Below are positions 15,410 to 25,120 of a stretch of DNA of 64,000 bases, piece after piece. Position 1 is the stretch's first letter, and every line of letters begins with the position of its first letter. The notes under the pieces were generated by a model that saw nothing but the letters and a program-made list of their open reading frames with translations, was not told where the DNA came from and did not search any database. This DNA is from Bacteroidetes bacterium UBA4414 (GTDB taxonomy: Bacteria > Bacteroidota > Bacteroidia > Chitinophagales > Chitinophagaceae): the NCBI GenBank assembly GCA_002389765.1, contig DGQM01000023.1, positions 111,904-175,903 on the forward strand, in the 5' to 3' direction. The translations under genes and the position numbers were made by a program.

Positions 15410-18400
15410 ATGTTAGTAAACGAAGAATTATTCCAGAGCAGATATAACAACCTGAACACCGCACAACGCGAGGCCGTAGATACCATCTATGGGCCTGTAA
15501 TGGTAATTGCAGGTCCCGGCACGGGCAAAACAGAGGTATTATCTGTACGCATTGCCAACCTGCTACGCAGCGAGGCACAGGTACAGCCACAGGAAATTCT
15601 TTGCCTCACCTATACCGACGAGGCCACTAATTCTATGCGTCGCAGGTTGCTGCAAATTATTGGTACGGCTGCGCACAGGATTAATATCTGCACATTTCAT
15701 GCGTTTTGCAATAACGTTATTCAGAACAATAACGACTACTTCAGCCTGCGTACACTACAGCCCATTACAGACTTGGAGCGTACAGAGCTACTGTACGAAA
15801 TGCTGGAAGAATTACCAAGCGGGCACCCGCTGCGCAAGTTGAGTGGTAATATCTATTTCGATTCAGGTAGGCTGAACCGCCTGTTCGATATGATGAAGCG
15901 TGAAAATATAACTGCGCAGACTATTGCCGATGCGATAGACATGCAGATAGCAGACATGCCGAATAACGAGGCGTACGTATATAAAAAGAGCGGCAAAGGA
16001 TATCAGAAAGGAGACTTGAAACAAAGCCAGATAGATGAAGACACCCGCAAACTGAACCAGACCAAAGCGGCTGCACAACTATTTGATGTATATAGTGAAA
16101 AGATGAAGCAGAAGGGGCGGTATGATTTCAACGACATGATTATCTGGGTGTTGGATGCTTTCAAGAAAAATGAAGCATTGCTGCTTAGTTATCAAGAGCG
16201 CCACCAGTTTATATTGGTAGATGAGTTTCAGGATACCAACGGTGCACAGAGCGATTTGCTGCACATGCTTACTGATTTCTGGGAAGACCCTAACATATTT
16301 GTGGTGGGCGATGACGACCAGTCTATCTATGAATTTCAGGGTGCGAGGATCCGTAACATTCTTGATTTCTATCAACGCTACAAAGAAACAATCAAAGTCA
16401 TTGTGTTGCCGCAAAACTATCGCTCCTCGCAGCTGATATTAGATAAGGCAATGGCAACGATTGACAATAACGAGCAGCGCCTTATTAAACAACTGGACGA
16501 GCTTGCACTGAATAAAAACATAGTAGCTGCAGCATCGAGATTCCAAAATGGTAATGATAGCATCGACCCTGTTGTAAAAGTATACAACAACATACTGCAA
16601 GAAGAAGCAGATGTAGTAATGCAGATAGAAGAACTGCAAAAACAAGGCATAGCGCTCAACAATGTGGCCGTGCTGTATGCACAACACAAACAGGCAGATA
16701 ATATCATCAGCCTGATGGAGCGCAAGGGCATCCCATACACGGTGAAGAAACCTGTGAATGTACTGGAACTACCACTCATTCAGCAGGTCATCAACATACT
16801 ATACTATCTTGAAGAAGAACGCAAAGAAGCATTCAGTAGCGAGGCACGCCTGTTCGAAATAATGCATGCACCCTATTACGAGATAGCACCCGTAGATATT
16901 GCTACACTATCCCTGCATATCAGCAACAACAAATCGAAAGATAAAAGCCTTGGTGTTTGGCGATTGGTTTTGAACAATACACTATTGCTCGAAACGATGA
17001 ACCTTTCAACAGCTAAAAATATAACACGCCTCGGCAGGTGTCTTGATAACTGGTTGCAGGAACAGCAAACATTGCCACTACCATTGCTACTCGAAAAAGT
17101 AATTTACGAAAGCGGCATGATGGCATACCTATTGAAAAAGGCAGACCATGTTTGGAATGTACAAGTCATCAATACCTTCTTCGATTTTATAAAAGAATGT
17201 TATGACCGTGATGCCAACCTGAAAGTACCCGAACTGCTACGCATGATAGAGCGCATGCAAGACGAGAACATCACAATACCAATACAGAAGGTAGTTCAAA
17301 ATGAAAACGGTGTACGCTTCTACACCGCGCACGGTGCTAAGGGCAATGAGTTTGAGCATGTATTCTTAGTAGGGTGTACTAAAAACTTTTGGGAAGAAAA
17401 GCGAGGCGGTGGTAATGAATACAAACTACCCGAAGGCATTACCAATACAAAAGACGATGCCGACAAAACATACAAAACCGAAGTAGCACGCCGCCTGTTT
17501 TTCGTAGCACTAACACGTGCTAAAAAACACCTGCATGTATCTTATGCCATCAGCGATAATAATGGCAAGCCACTGGAAAACTCTCTCTTTATAGATGAGA
17601 TAAGCCTGCCGGAAGAACGCATCAATCAATCTGTACCAACAGAAGCTATTATGCAGCACATAGCATGGGCATTGCAGCCTGTTCCGGATGTGCGCATTAA
17701 ACTCGCTAACGGGCAATGGATAGATTACATTCTGCAGCAGTTTACGATGAGCTATACAACGCTCTCTAAATACCTGCGTTGCCCGCTTACATTCTATTAC
17801 GAGCATATACTGCGTGTACCATACCTGAAGAGCGATGCACTGGCATTTGGTAGTGCGGTGCACTATGCGCTGGAAAGAATGTATAAGCTGATGAAAGATA
17901 ACAACAATATCTTTCCGCCGCTGGAAGATGTGCTGGCTTCCTTCAAATCTGAAATGTATCGCGAGCGCGAATCGTTTAATAATATACAATTCGATAGAAG
18001 GATGGAGCAGGGCAATACCATCCTTACAGAATACTACAACGAATACTTACCAAGCTTCCCAACCAAAGTAGAGATTGAATATAAAGTACAACGCTACATA
18101 CTGGATGGCGTACCTGTAACGGGCAAGATAGACCTGATACAGTTTGACGATGATGGTTGCAAAGTGATAGATTATAAAACAGGCGACCCCGACAGGTCTT
18201 CGGGCACATATACCGCACCACCAAACGATAAAGAACCCAATGGTGGCGACTATTGGCGTCAGATGCTTTTCTACAAACTACTGATAGAGAATAACCCCGA
18301 CAGACAGTGGCAGGTAAAAGAAGGCATGTTTGACTATATAGAAAAAGGCCGCAAAACAAATCAGTACAAACGCATTACCATACCATTCATTGGCCAGCAG

Positions 18401-18559
18401 GAAGAGATAGTAAAGCAACAAATGAAGAATGCCTATGCCGGCATTATGAATCATGAATTTGATAAAGGCTGCGGCAAAGAAGAATGTAACTGGTGCAATT
18501 TTGCAAAACGCTACGAGTTGATACGCCCCGCAGATGATGTTGAGATAGATGATTTATAG
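15410..18559 (+). CDS. UvrD/PcrA-type helicase fused to a Cas4/AddB-like Fe-S nuclease
   Basis: 1049 aa. N-terminal SF1A helicase: Walker A GPGTGKT (35-41), Walker B ILVDEFQDTN, motif III GDDDQSIYEFQGA, motif IV QNYRSS, motif V TAHGAKGNEF, motif VI FVALTRAKKHLHVSY. C-terminal PD-(D/E)XK nuclease: GKIDLIQF and VIDYKTG (about 903-923). One cysteine near residue 791 (LRCPLTFYYEH) plus CX4CX2C near the C-terminus (CGKEECNWC) match the AddB/Cas4 iron-sulfur staple. Probably a DNA-repair helicase-nuclease; not RecBCD since no partner genes are present. Confidence 0.9.
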   Translation: MLVNEELFQSRYNNLNTAQREAVDTIYGPVMVIAGPGTGKTEVLSVRIANLLRSEAQVQPQEILCLTYTDEATNSMRRRLLQIIGTAAHRINICTFHAFCNNVIQNNNDYFSLRTLQPITDLERTELLYEMLEELPSGHPLRKLSGNIYFDSGRLNRLFDMMKRENITAQTIADAIDMQIADMPNNEAYVYKKSGKGYQKGDLKQSQIDEDTRKLNQTKAAAQLFDVYSEKMKQKGRYDFNDMIIWVLDAFKKNEALLLSYQERHQFILVDEFQDTNGAQSDLLHMLTDFWEDPNIFVVGDDDQSIYEFQGARIRNILDFYQRYKETIKVIVLPQNYRSSQLILDKAMATIDNNEQRLIKQLDELALNKNIVAAASRFQNGNDSIDPVVKVYNNILQEEADVVMQIEELQKQGIALNNVAVLYAQHKQADNIISLMERKGIPYTVKKPVNVLELPLIQQVINILYYLEEERKEAFSSEARLFEIMHAPYYEIAPVDIATLSLHISNNKSKDKSLGVWRLVLNNTLLLETMNLSTAKNITRLGRCLDNWLQEQQTLPLPLLLEKVIYESGMMAYLLKKADHVWNVQVINTFFDFIKECYDRDANLKVPELLRMIERMQDENITIPIQKVVQNENGVRFYTAHGAKGNEFEHVFLVGCTKNFWEEKRGGGNEYKLPEGITNTKDDADKTYKTEVARRLFFVALTRAKKHLHVSYAISDNNGKPLENSLFIDEISLPEERINQSVPTEAIMQHIAWALQPVPDVRIKLANGQWIDYILQQFTMSYTTLSKYLRCPLTFYYEHILRVPYLKSDALAFGSAVHYALERMYKLMKDNNNIFPPLEDVLASFKSEMYRERESFNNIQFDRRMEQGNTILTEYYNEYLPSFPTKVEIEYKVQRYILDGVPVTGKIDLIQFDDDGCKVIDYKTGDPDRSSGTYTAPPNDKEPNGGDYWRQMLFYKLLIENNPDRQWQVKEGMFDYIEKGRKTNQYKRITIPFIGQQEEIVKQQMKNAYAGIMNHEFDKGCGKEECNWCNFAKRYELIRPADDVEIDDL

Positions 18560-18564
18560 ATAGC

Positions 18565-18795
18565 TCAGATATCAAACATACCACGCTTTTCGAAAGGCTG
18601 TGTGCAGTTGTCTGTAGTAAATAAGTATTTGCCCGATGGCAATCCTTTGGTGCTTACATTATAGCTATTGGCTCCGGGCATTAGCTTGCCTTTGCGTATC
18701 AGTTGTCCGTCAGTTGTAGTTATTTGATAAGTGACATGTTCATGGGTTGGGCTGTGTAGCACTATACGCACTTCCTGCGTCAACTGGCTGTACAT
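18565..18795 (-). CDS. Small protein resembling a T9SS C-terminal sorting domain
   Basis: From ATG 18795 (MYSQLTQEV) the product is 76 aa; an upstream in-frame start at 18837 is possible. The body (YQITTTDGQLIRKGKLMPG, then GLPSGKYLFTT) follows the beta-strand pattern of Por secretion C-terminal domains, but there is no signal peptide and no cargo. Convergent with the helicase gene, 5 nt apart. Either a remnant of a longer T9SS protein or a small standalone gene. Confidence 0.5.
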   Translation of the reverse strand: MYSQLTQEVRIVLHSPTHEHVTYQITTTDGQLIRKGKLMPGANSYNVSTKGLPSGKYLFTTDNCTQPFEKRGMFDI

Positions 18796-18894
18796 AATAA
18801 CCATAACATATAGAGTATGGCATAAAACTAATACCACTTTGTAAGCACATCATTACCCCACTATTATTTTCATGCTATCATATCATTAAACACA

Positions 18895-18923
18895 AAAGCG
18901 GGAGGCTGTTTGCCTCCCGCTTT
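18895..18923 (-). terminator. Terminator of the OmpA gene
   Basis: 12-bp GC-rich stem AAAGCGGGAGGC/GCCTCCCGCTTT with a 5-nt loop right after the stop codon side at 18947. Confidence 0.92.
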
Positions 18924-18946
18924 ATTTATACTGATTGTACTAAGTA

Positions 18947-21223
18947 TTAGTCTTTCAGTTTCAGATCCATCGCAACACGGCGGTTCTTAGCACGGCCTGC
19001 AGCAGTTTTGTTGCTTGCTACCGGTTTAGTATCACCATAACCATTGTCAGTCAGCCTGTCTGCAGATATACCTTTACCTACAAAGTAAGCTTTTACTGAA
19101 GCTGCACGGTCTTTAGACAGTTGCAGGTTTTTCTCTGGTTTGCCTGTGTTATCAGTATGGCCATCAATGGTCATTTGATAATCAGGATAGTCGTTCAGTA
19201 TCTTAACTACTTCATCCAGCAGTTTGTAAGATGTTTTCTTGATAGTTGCTTTACCCAAGTCAAACTGTATTGCAGTTGCAGCAAATGCAAGGCGTTTCTT
19301 AACCTGTACACTTACTTCAGGGCAACCTTGGTTTGCTACTGTACCAGGTACTGTAGGGCATTTATCTACATTATCAGCAACACCATCGTTATCTGTATCA
19401 GGGCAACCTTCGTTAGCTATCGGACCGGCAGCTGTAGGACATTTATCCACGTTATCAGCGATACCGTCACCATCTGTATCAGGGCAACCTTTGTATTGAG
19501 CCAAACCAGGTTGATCAGGACAAGCATCATCAATATCAGCTATACCATCGTTATCGCGGTCAGGGCAACCTTGCATTGCAGGCAGACCAGCTTCTTGCGG
19601 GCAACGATCTTCAGCATCAGCAACACCATCCAGATCAGCATCAGGACAACCTGCAGCTGTTTTAGAACCTGCAACATCCGGACATTTATCATCTTTATCC
19701 AGTATGCCGTCACCATCTTTATCAGGATTAGGACAACCCCTCATTTCCCAAACACCTTTCTCGTTCTTACACTTGTCTTTGCGGTTTGATACCAGGTCAC
19801 CATCGCTATCACGTGGTTTCTTTTTGTTGAAAGGAACATAAGCACCGAAGTACATGTTCATACCATTGCCATCCCCAAAGAAAGAAAGCATGTCATCGCT
19901 ACCAAAGAAGAAACCTGCTACACGGATGCCGGCACCCATTTTAATATTCTGTGTCAGCGTACTATATGTTACAGGCAAACCGAAGCTGAATACGCGTGTA
20001 TCGAAACGTGGAGTCAGCGTTACTTGGCTGTAGTTTGTATTACCATAGCGCAAACGATCTGCAATGTTGCCCATGTATGTAGCATTGATGTACAAGCCAC
20101 CTACTGCATGATAGTCAACACCAACAACCAACATAGTAGGCAGGCCTACTTTTGTAGCTTCTGTATTTTTGCTCAGGTTCAGGTTTTTGCTTTGCAGGTA
20201 TGCAGCCAGCGAATCAAAGTCATTTATCTTATTGCCGATTTCATCACCAACAAGGCCATTAGCGCTACCGCTGAATTTAGCTTGTTTGCTGTTGTCTGAA
20301 TATTTGATAGATCCGATATCTGTTACCGCAGCAGAGAAACGCAATAAGTATTGGTTTTTGCTATTGTCAGTAATACCAGTTTTACCATCCATATCATATT
20401 TGTAGCTCTGATACTTAGGGCGGAATTCATACGTAACGCCCAAATCCAAGCCAAAGCCTTTACCTGCGCTACCTAAGAAATCGCTGAATGCATCATTACC
20501 ACTACCAATGTTAGCACCTGCTTGTGCATAGCTGATGTCTGTATTAGTTACATCAAACTTAGCTTGTGTGCTTGATGCGCTTACGAAAGTTGCATTCAGG
20601 TTACGGCTCACCATACTTACCGTACCAATACCCATCAGGTAGCGGCCTGTGATACCACCTTTAATCTGGTGTTTCTTTTTCTCCCAGATAATGCCACCGT
20701 AGCTAAGGCCTATTTCAGACCAAGCGTGTGCGGTAAAGTTGAATTTATCAGCCTGTACAGATACGTTGCTGGTACTAAAAGTAGAGTCTGTAATGTTACG
20801 ATACAGATTTTGGTTCATGTTATGAACCTGCGCCATACCACGTACACGCGTAGTCAGTGCTATACCGTGTTTGCGGCCGATGCTCATCATAAAGCCCGGG
20901 CCACGCACTTCTGAATACGGCAGCATAATGCTGAATTTGTCTTTCGTGTTGTTGTACTTCAGCATGCTCGAAAGTTTATCACCGTCAAGGATACCGTTGA
21001 ACACATCGCTTGCATTGAATTTCGCCAAGCTGTTATCGGCACCTACGTTCAATGAAAACAGGTCGATTGTAAACTTGTGGCGCGAATCTGCCAGATTTGC
21101 CGGGTTCAGATAAAGGCTGTTGGTTCCGCTCCAGTTGCTGGTAGCCACCCCAAGATACCTTTGTGCATTAGCAGCTACCGGCAATGTAGCAGCCAATACT
21201 AATCCTAGTGTAAACTTTTTCAT
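18947..21223 (-). CDS. OmpA-family outer membrane protein with TSP3 repeats (DUF5723)
   Basis: 758 aa. Signal peptide (VAANAQR, residue 20), DUF5723 beta-barrel-like region (to about residue 460), then calcium-binding thrombospondin type-3 repeats (DxDGDGIxDxxDxCP units, about 475-640), and a C-terminal OmpA peptidoglycan-binding domain (IDGHTDNTG, NRRVAMDL). Likely anchors the outer membrane to peptidoglycan. Single gene with a terminator; leader over 200 nt to the nearest -7-like box (TAATTTTG, complement of 21422-21429). Confidence 0.92.
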   Translation of the reverse strand: MKKFTLGLVLAATLPVAANAQRYLGVATSNWSGTNSLYLNPANLADSRHKFTIDLFSLNVGADNSLAKFNASDVFNGILDGDKLSSMLKYNNTKDKFSIMLPYSEVRGPGFMMSIGRKHGIALTTRVRGMAQVHNMNQNLYRNITDSTFSTSNVSVQADKFNFTAHAWSEIGLSYGGIIWEKKKHQIKGGITGRYLMGIGTVSMVSRNLNATFVSASSTQAKFDVTNTDISYAQAGANIGSGNDAFSDFLGSAGKGFGLDLGVTYEFRPKYQSYKYDMDGKTGITDNSKNQYLLRFSAAVTDIGSIKYSDNSKQAKFSGSANGLVGDEIGNKINDFDSLAAYLQSKNLNLSKNTEATKVGLPTMLVVGVDYHAVGGLYINATYMGNIADRLRYGNTNYSQVTLTPRFDTRVFSFGLPVTYSTLTQNIKMGAGIRVAGFFFGSDDMLSFFGDGNGMNMYFGAYVPFNKKKPRDSDGDLVSNRKDKCKNEKGVWEMRGCPNPDKDGDGILDKDDKCPDVAGSKTAAGCPDADLDGVADAEDRCPQEAGLPAMQGCPDRDNDGIADIDDACPDQPGLAQYKGCPDTDGDGIADNVDKCPTAAGPIANEGCPDTDNDGVADNVDKCPTVPGTVANQGCPEVSVQVKKRLAFAATAIQFDLGKATIKKTSYKLLDEVVKILNDYPDYQMTIDGHTDNTGKPEKNLQLSKDRAASVKAYFVGKGISADRLTDNGYGDTKPVASNKTAAGRAKNRRVAMDLKLKD

Positions 21224-21537
21224 ATAGTGGTATTTGATTCTTCGAAATTTTATTCTCTTCTTAACACATATTGTGCCAAGCCAAAAACATTAGCAAAAAA
21301 TATATTTCACTTGCTTTTGGCGCTGCAAAGCAACGAAAAACTTTCGGAACAGTGAAAACTATTGTGTTTCCTTTCTTTTAACTGTGCCGAAAACACTGCC
21401 TTATTCAAAAAATAATTAATGCAAAATTAGAAGTAATTCTACAAAGATGCTATACCGTATTAAAGGTATTTGCCCTGCGTATTAATACGCAGGGCAAATA
21501 CTGTATCGGGGTTTCAATAAAAAAATCTGTGAATGTG
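21224..21537. other. Intergenic region with a long perfect palindrome
   Basis: No gene. It holds the OmpA leader (A/T-rich, one weak -7-like box) and at 21466-21501 a loopless 36-nt perfect palindrome (GTATTTGCCCTGCGTATT and its complement). The palindrome lies downstream of rpiB on the minus strand. It lacks a strong T-tract, so it may be a processed hairpin, a cruciform or an atypical terminator. Confidence 0.75.
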
Positions 21538-21993
21538 CTATAATGCCATCTTAGCAACGCGGCGTTCGTGCCTGCCACCTTCAAAGGCAATGCTCAGAAA
21601 GGTATCCAGCATGCTGAATGCTTGCTCCTGAGATACGAAACGTGCTGGTATGCAGATGATGTTTGCATTATTATGTTGGCGAGCCAATGCTGCAATCTCT
21701 TCGTTCCAGCAAAGTGCAGCGCGTACATCTTTGTGCTTGTTGGCAGTCATACAAACACCGTTACCACTGCCGCATATCAGTACACCTACCGATGCTGCAC
21801 CTGTAGATACCATATCTGCTACCGGATGTGCATAGTCGGGATAGTCTGTACTATCTGCACTATATGTGCCTTTGTCTTCAACTGTCCAGCCATTGTCCTG
21901 CAACAGTTTTTTTACAGCTTCTTTCAGTTCAAAGCCTGCGTGGTCGCAGCCCAGTGCCAGTGGCAGTTGTTGGTTGAAAACAGTTGGTAACAT
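21538..21993 (-). CDS. rpiB: Ribose 5-phosphate isomerase B
   Basis: 151 aa. GCDHAGFELKE near the N-terminus and ICGSGNGVCMTANK (active-site Cys/Ser loop) are the RpiB signatures; it interconverts ribose 5-phosphate and ribulose 5-phosphate. Sits 4 nt downstream of tatC, so co-transcribed. Confidence 0.96.
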   Translation of the reverse strand: MLPTVFNQQLPLALGCDHAGFELKEAVKKLLQDNGWTVEDKGTYSADSTDYPDYAHPVADMVSTGAASVGVLICGSGNGVCMTANKHKDVRAALCWNEEIAALARQHNNANIICIPARFVSQEQAFSMLDTFLSIAFEGGRHERRVAKMAL

Positions 21994-21997
21994 AGCT

Positions 21998-22849
21998 CTA
22001 ATATTTTTGAAGTTCTTTACGTTTTCTTTGTTTGTTGGCCCTATCGCTGATGGCTATACTTGCTTCATACAGTATCAGCAATGGTATTGCTACCAGCCAT
22101 ATACTAAACCAATCGGGCGGGGTAACAATAGCTGCCAGTACAAAGATAATAAGAATGGCATACCTGCGTTTATCGCGCATCAGCTTCGGTGTCAGCAGGC
22201 CTATCTTCGATAGGAAGAATACCACTACAGGCAATTCGAACACCACACCCATACCCAATATCAGGTCGCTCATGGTATCGTAATAGTTGGCCATTGTAAT
22301 GATGTTCTTGAACGATGGGCTCAACTGATAATTGGCAAAAAAGTTGATGGTAAATGGTGCTACTACGTAGTAGGCAAACATTACACCAAAGAAAAACAGC
22401 AACGAAGACCAGAATACGATACCACGTGCATAGCGCAGCTCTTCTTTCTTCAGCGCAGGTTTTATAAAACGCCAGAATTCCCAGAATACATACGGAAATG
22501 CCACCACAACCCCTACCATGAATGAGGTAGAGAAGCTGAGCATAAACTGGCCTGAAAGCTCGGTATTCTGAAACTCAAGGTTTATATCCTGCAGGCATAG
22601 TGCGCTGATGCCTATTTTGTTACCAAACTGGCAAAGCACGCGGTAGGCAATAAAATCTGTATGTGCCGGGCCAAGAATAATGTTATCCCATATCCATTCT
22701 ATTTTAAAAAACGCAAGAATGGAGAAAATCAGAATAACTGCCAGAGAACGTATAATGTGCCACCGCAACTCTTCTATATGGTCAACAAAAGCCATTTCCG
22801 CATTGGCAGACTTTTGTCTTTTCTTAAAGAAATTATCAATGAAACTCAC
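21998..22849 (-). CDS. tatC: Sec-independent translocase subunit TatC
   Basis: 283 aa with about six TM segments. N-terminal FVDHIEELRWHIIRS matches the signal-peptide-binding first loop; VFWEFWRFIKPAL and GVVFELPVVVFFLS are TatC hallmarks. Central receptor of twin-arginine export. No tatA in the window. A -7-like box TAAATTTG lies at 22872-22879 (minus). Confidence 0.96.
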   Translation of the reverse strand: MSFIDNFFKKRQKSANAEMAFVDHIEELRWHIIRSLAVILIFSILAFFKIEWIWDNIILGPAHTDFIAYRVLCQFGNKIGISALCLQDINLEFQNTELSGQFMLSFSTSFMVGVVVAFPYVFWEFWRFIKPALKKEELRYARGIVFWSSLLFFFGVMFAYYVVAPFTINFFANYQLSPSFKNIITMANYYDTMSDLILGMGVVFELPVVVFFLSKIGLLTPKLMRDKRRYAILIIFVLAAIVTPPDWFSIWLVAIPLLILYEASIAISDRANKQRKRKELQKY

Positions 22850-22926
22850 CGGCAGTCTTTACGTTAGGGCGCAAATTTATACAAATATGCTTATTAATAG
22901 CTTTTGATGTGGTATATATAATAATA

Positions 22927-22947
22927 ATGGCGGCATATAGCCGCCAT
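22927..22947 (-). terminator. Terminator after the anti-sigma/protease gene
   Basis: 8-bp stem ATGGCGGC/GCCGCCAT with loop ATATA, downstream of the stop at 22967 on the minus strand; followed by A/T-rich sequence. Confidence 0.8.
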
Positions 22948-22966
22948 CTTATAATATCTGTGTTAC

Positions 22967-24040
22967 TTATTTCTTATACACTTTTATAGAGCATGTATAG
23001 TATTCCAACTTCTCTATCTGTTGTTCCAGCGATAGATGGTTCAATTTATTACTCTTTGGCAGGCGCAGATTGGCATCTTTAGGCAATGATTGCACCAAAC
23101 GTGCCAGCGCTTTAGAGCTGACAGCAAATGTAGTACCATCACTTTCTTCTTCCTTACCTGTTATCATAGCCAGTATATTACCGTTTGCATCCATTATAGG
23201 TGCTCCGCTCTGACCGGGGTATGCCGATATTTCCAACCTGTATTGAGAAGAGTCTCCCTGATAGCCATTGATGGCACTGATATAACCTTCGTTATATACA
23301 ATCTCATCCTGCGGAAAGCCCAGCGTGTATACTTTAGTACCCAACTTGCGTTTGTTAGGTGCAAATGTGTACGGCACCTCACCTTTCCCAAAGCGGAACA
23401 TTTTGTCCTCAACTTTCAGGATGGCTATATCTGCCTGCTGATCGTACCCTACTGTATAAGCTTTAAAATAGCGGCCTTCACGATTTTGTATATATACAGA
23501 ATCTGCACCGGCTGTTACGTGATAGTTGGTTACCAGATAGCCATCATTGCTAAGTGCAAAACCTGTACCTGTGTACCTCACCTCTGCCTGTGGCGCAGTT
23601 TGTTGTTCTTTTATATTGCTGATGAGCTGATTTTGTGAGCGTTGGTATTTTTCCAGGTCACGCTTCAGCAGACTATACTGAGATGCAATCTTTTTGTTGC
23701 TATGTTGTATAGCCCAATAGGTAGTAAGCGATGTAAGCATGGCAATACCCGCTGCAATACCCGCTGTGCGTACATAAAATGCACGCAGCGTAATAGTGCG
23801 TCCTTTAGTGGCAGGCTTAGCTTCCTGTGCTGCTATATCCTTCAGCATATTGCTGAAGCGTTTTTGTGCACCGCCGCTTTGCAAGCCACGCAGCATATTT
23901 ACACATTCACCAAACTCATTGGCGAATGATGTGTCTGTTGCCAGCCTGTCCTTCAAAGTATTCAGTTCGTCCTGAGACAGAGAACCGGCTATATACCTCT
24001 CGGCCACTTCCATCATACTATGCTCAGTCATCATATTCAC
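22967..24040 (-). CDS. Membrane-anchored trypsin-like serine protease with anti-sigma-like N-terminus
   Basis: 357 aa. Residues 1-80 are cytoplasmic, helical and like anti-sigma factors (VAERYIAGSLSQDELNTLKDRL). One TM helix at about 89-110, then a short coiled region and an S1C protease domain with triad His174 (TNYHV), Asp204 (QQADIAIL) and Ser278 (PGQSGAP). No PDZ domain. It lies 5 nt after the ECF sigma gene, so the pair is probably translationally linked. Inference: envelope stress releases the sigma factor. The protease may act on other substrates, so auto-regulation is unproven. Confidence 0.85.
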   Translation of the reverse strand: MNMMTEHSMMEVAERYIAGSLSQDELNTLKDRLATDTSFANEFGECVNMLRGLQSGGAQKRFSNMLKDIAAQEAKPATKGRTITLRAFYVRTAGIAAGIAMLTSLTTYWAIQHSNKKIASQYSLLKRDLEKYQRSQNQLISNIKEQQTAPQAEVRYTGTGFALSNDGYLVTNYHVTAGADSVYIQNREGRYFKAYTVGYDQQADIAILKVEDKMFRFGKGEVPYTFAPNKRKLGTKVYTLGFPQDEIVYNEGYISAINGYQGDSSQYRLEISAYPGQSGAPIMDANGNILAMITGKEEESDGTTFAVSSKALARLVQSLPKDANLRLPKSNKLNHLSLEQQIEKLEYYTCSIKVYKK

Positions 24041-24045
24041 TTCTA

Positions 24046-24612
24046 TTATTTTACCTGTACGTTATGGAATATCTTCCTTAGCCGTGTCAGGCACTTATAT
24101 TTCTGTGTCTTAGCATTGTCGGTATTGGTATACCCAAACCCTGATGCTATTTCCTGCATGCTTTTATCCTCATGATAAAAAGCTTTCAACAGCGATTTGC
24201 AAGGCTCTCCTATCTGTTCCAGTGCTGCATTCAGTTGTGCGTAGTAGTTCTCTCGCTCTCTGTGTGCATTCACATCATCTTCATACGCCCATTCTTGCCT
24301 GTCATCATCGGGTAGCGATACAGGGTCTTGCTGCCTTTTGTTAGCCTTCTTGTACCATAGATGCTTACTGATGGCAAACAGGTAAGTACCTATTTTGCAA
24401 CTAAGCCTGAAGGCCTCGTCCTGCGATTTCTCATAAAGAACAACTATAGCCTCCTGATAAACATCAGCCGCATCTGCCTCACTACCACCATTATGCATTA
24501 TCCATTTGGTAACTACAGGATAATGCTGCTTATATATCTGCTCCGTAGCCGTACGCTCACCTGCTGCCAGTTGAGCCAACAAATATTCTTCCAATTGTTG
24601 CGAACCTTGCAC
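24046..24612 (-). CDS. ECF-type RNA polymerase sigma factor
   Basis: 188 aa with sigma region 2 (ADAADVYQEAIVVLYEK) and region 4 (LLKAFYHEDKSMQEIASGFGYTN), full length for this class. The next gene is the membrane anti-sigma-like protease, the usual sigma/anti-sigma arrangement. Confidence 0.92.
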   Translation of the reverse strand: MQGSQQLEEYLLAQLAAGERTATEQIYKQHYPVVTKWIMHNGGSEADAADVYQEAIVVLYEKSQDEAFRLSCKIGTYLFAISKHLWYKKANKRQQDPVSLPDDDRQEWAYEDDVNAHRERENYYAQLNAALEQIGEPCKSLLKAFYHEDKSMQEIASGFGYTNTDNAKTQKYKCLTRLRKIFHNVQVK

Positions 24613-24887
24613 TTATTAATCCTGCTTTTGGTAAAAAGTAACCCTGAGGTGTTTGAAAAATTTCGTATTAAAATATTAATACTATCTGTTTATAAAGATA
24701 ATCACAAGATTTGGTAGGCAATTAATAATAATTCTTTAAACTATTAACCAATTGATTTTCAATTTATTAATGAGCAACTTGATACCTGAAATCAGATTAA
24801 AGAAAAAAATCTTCAAATTTTCCCCCGTTTCTTGGGTTACCTTTTTCTGTTTGGGGTATAAATGTGAAACATCTTAAAATTTAAGTC

Positions 24888-25094
24888 ATGAAATTCGTAA
24901 AATTAAGCATCTTCGCTCTGACAATGGGTCTTTTCATCGCATCTTGCGGTAACAACGAAGCTGAAGCTCCAGCTGAAGATACAGCTGCTGCTGCTCCAGT
25001 TGCAGAACCAGCTCCAGCTCCGGCTCCTGCTGATACAACTGCTGCTGCTCCAGCTGCTGATACTGCTGCTGCTCCAGCTCCTGCTGCTCACTAA
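24888..25094 (+). CDS. Small Ala/Pro-rich lipoprotein
   Basis: 68 aa. Lipobox FIASCG at residues 17-21, then an Ala/Pro/Asp/Glu-rich unstructured tail (APAPAPAD, AADTAAAP). Probably surface- or periplasm-anchored spacer. Encoded by GCT/CCT-rich repeats. Terminator follows at 25121. Confidence 0.8.
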   Translation: MKFVKLSIFALTMGLFIASCGNNEAEAPAEDTAAAAPVAEPAPAPAPADTTAAAPAADTAAAPAPAAH

Positions 25095-25120
25095 TTGTCA
25101 GCTTAAAAGCTTTAAAAATA

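Noticed and set aside
19121..19789. Plus-strand 222-aa ORF
   Set aside because: Antisense shadow over the TSP3/OmpA region, biased by the repeats.
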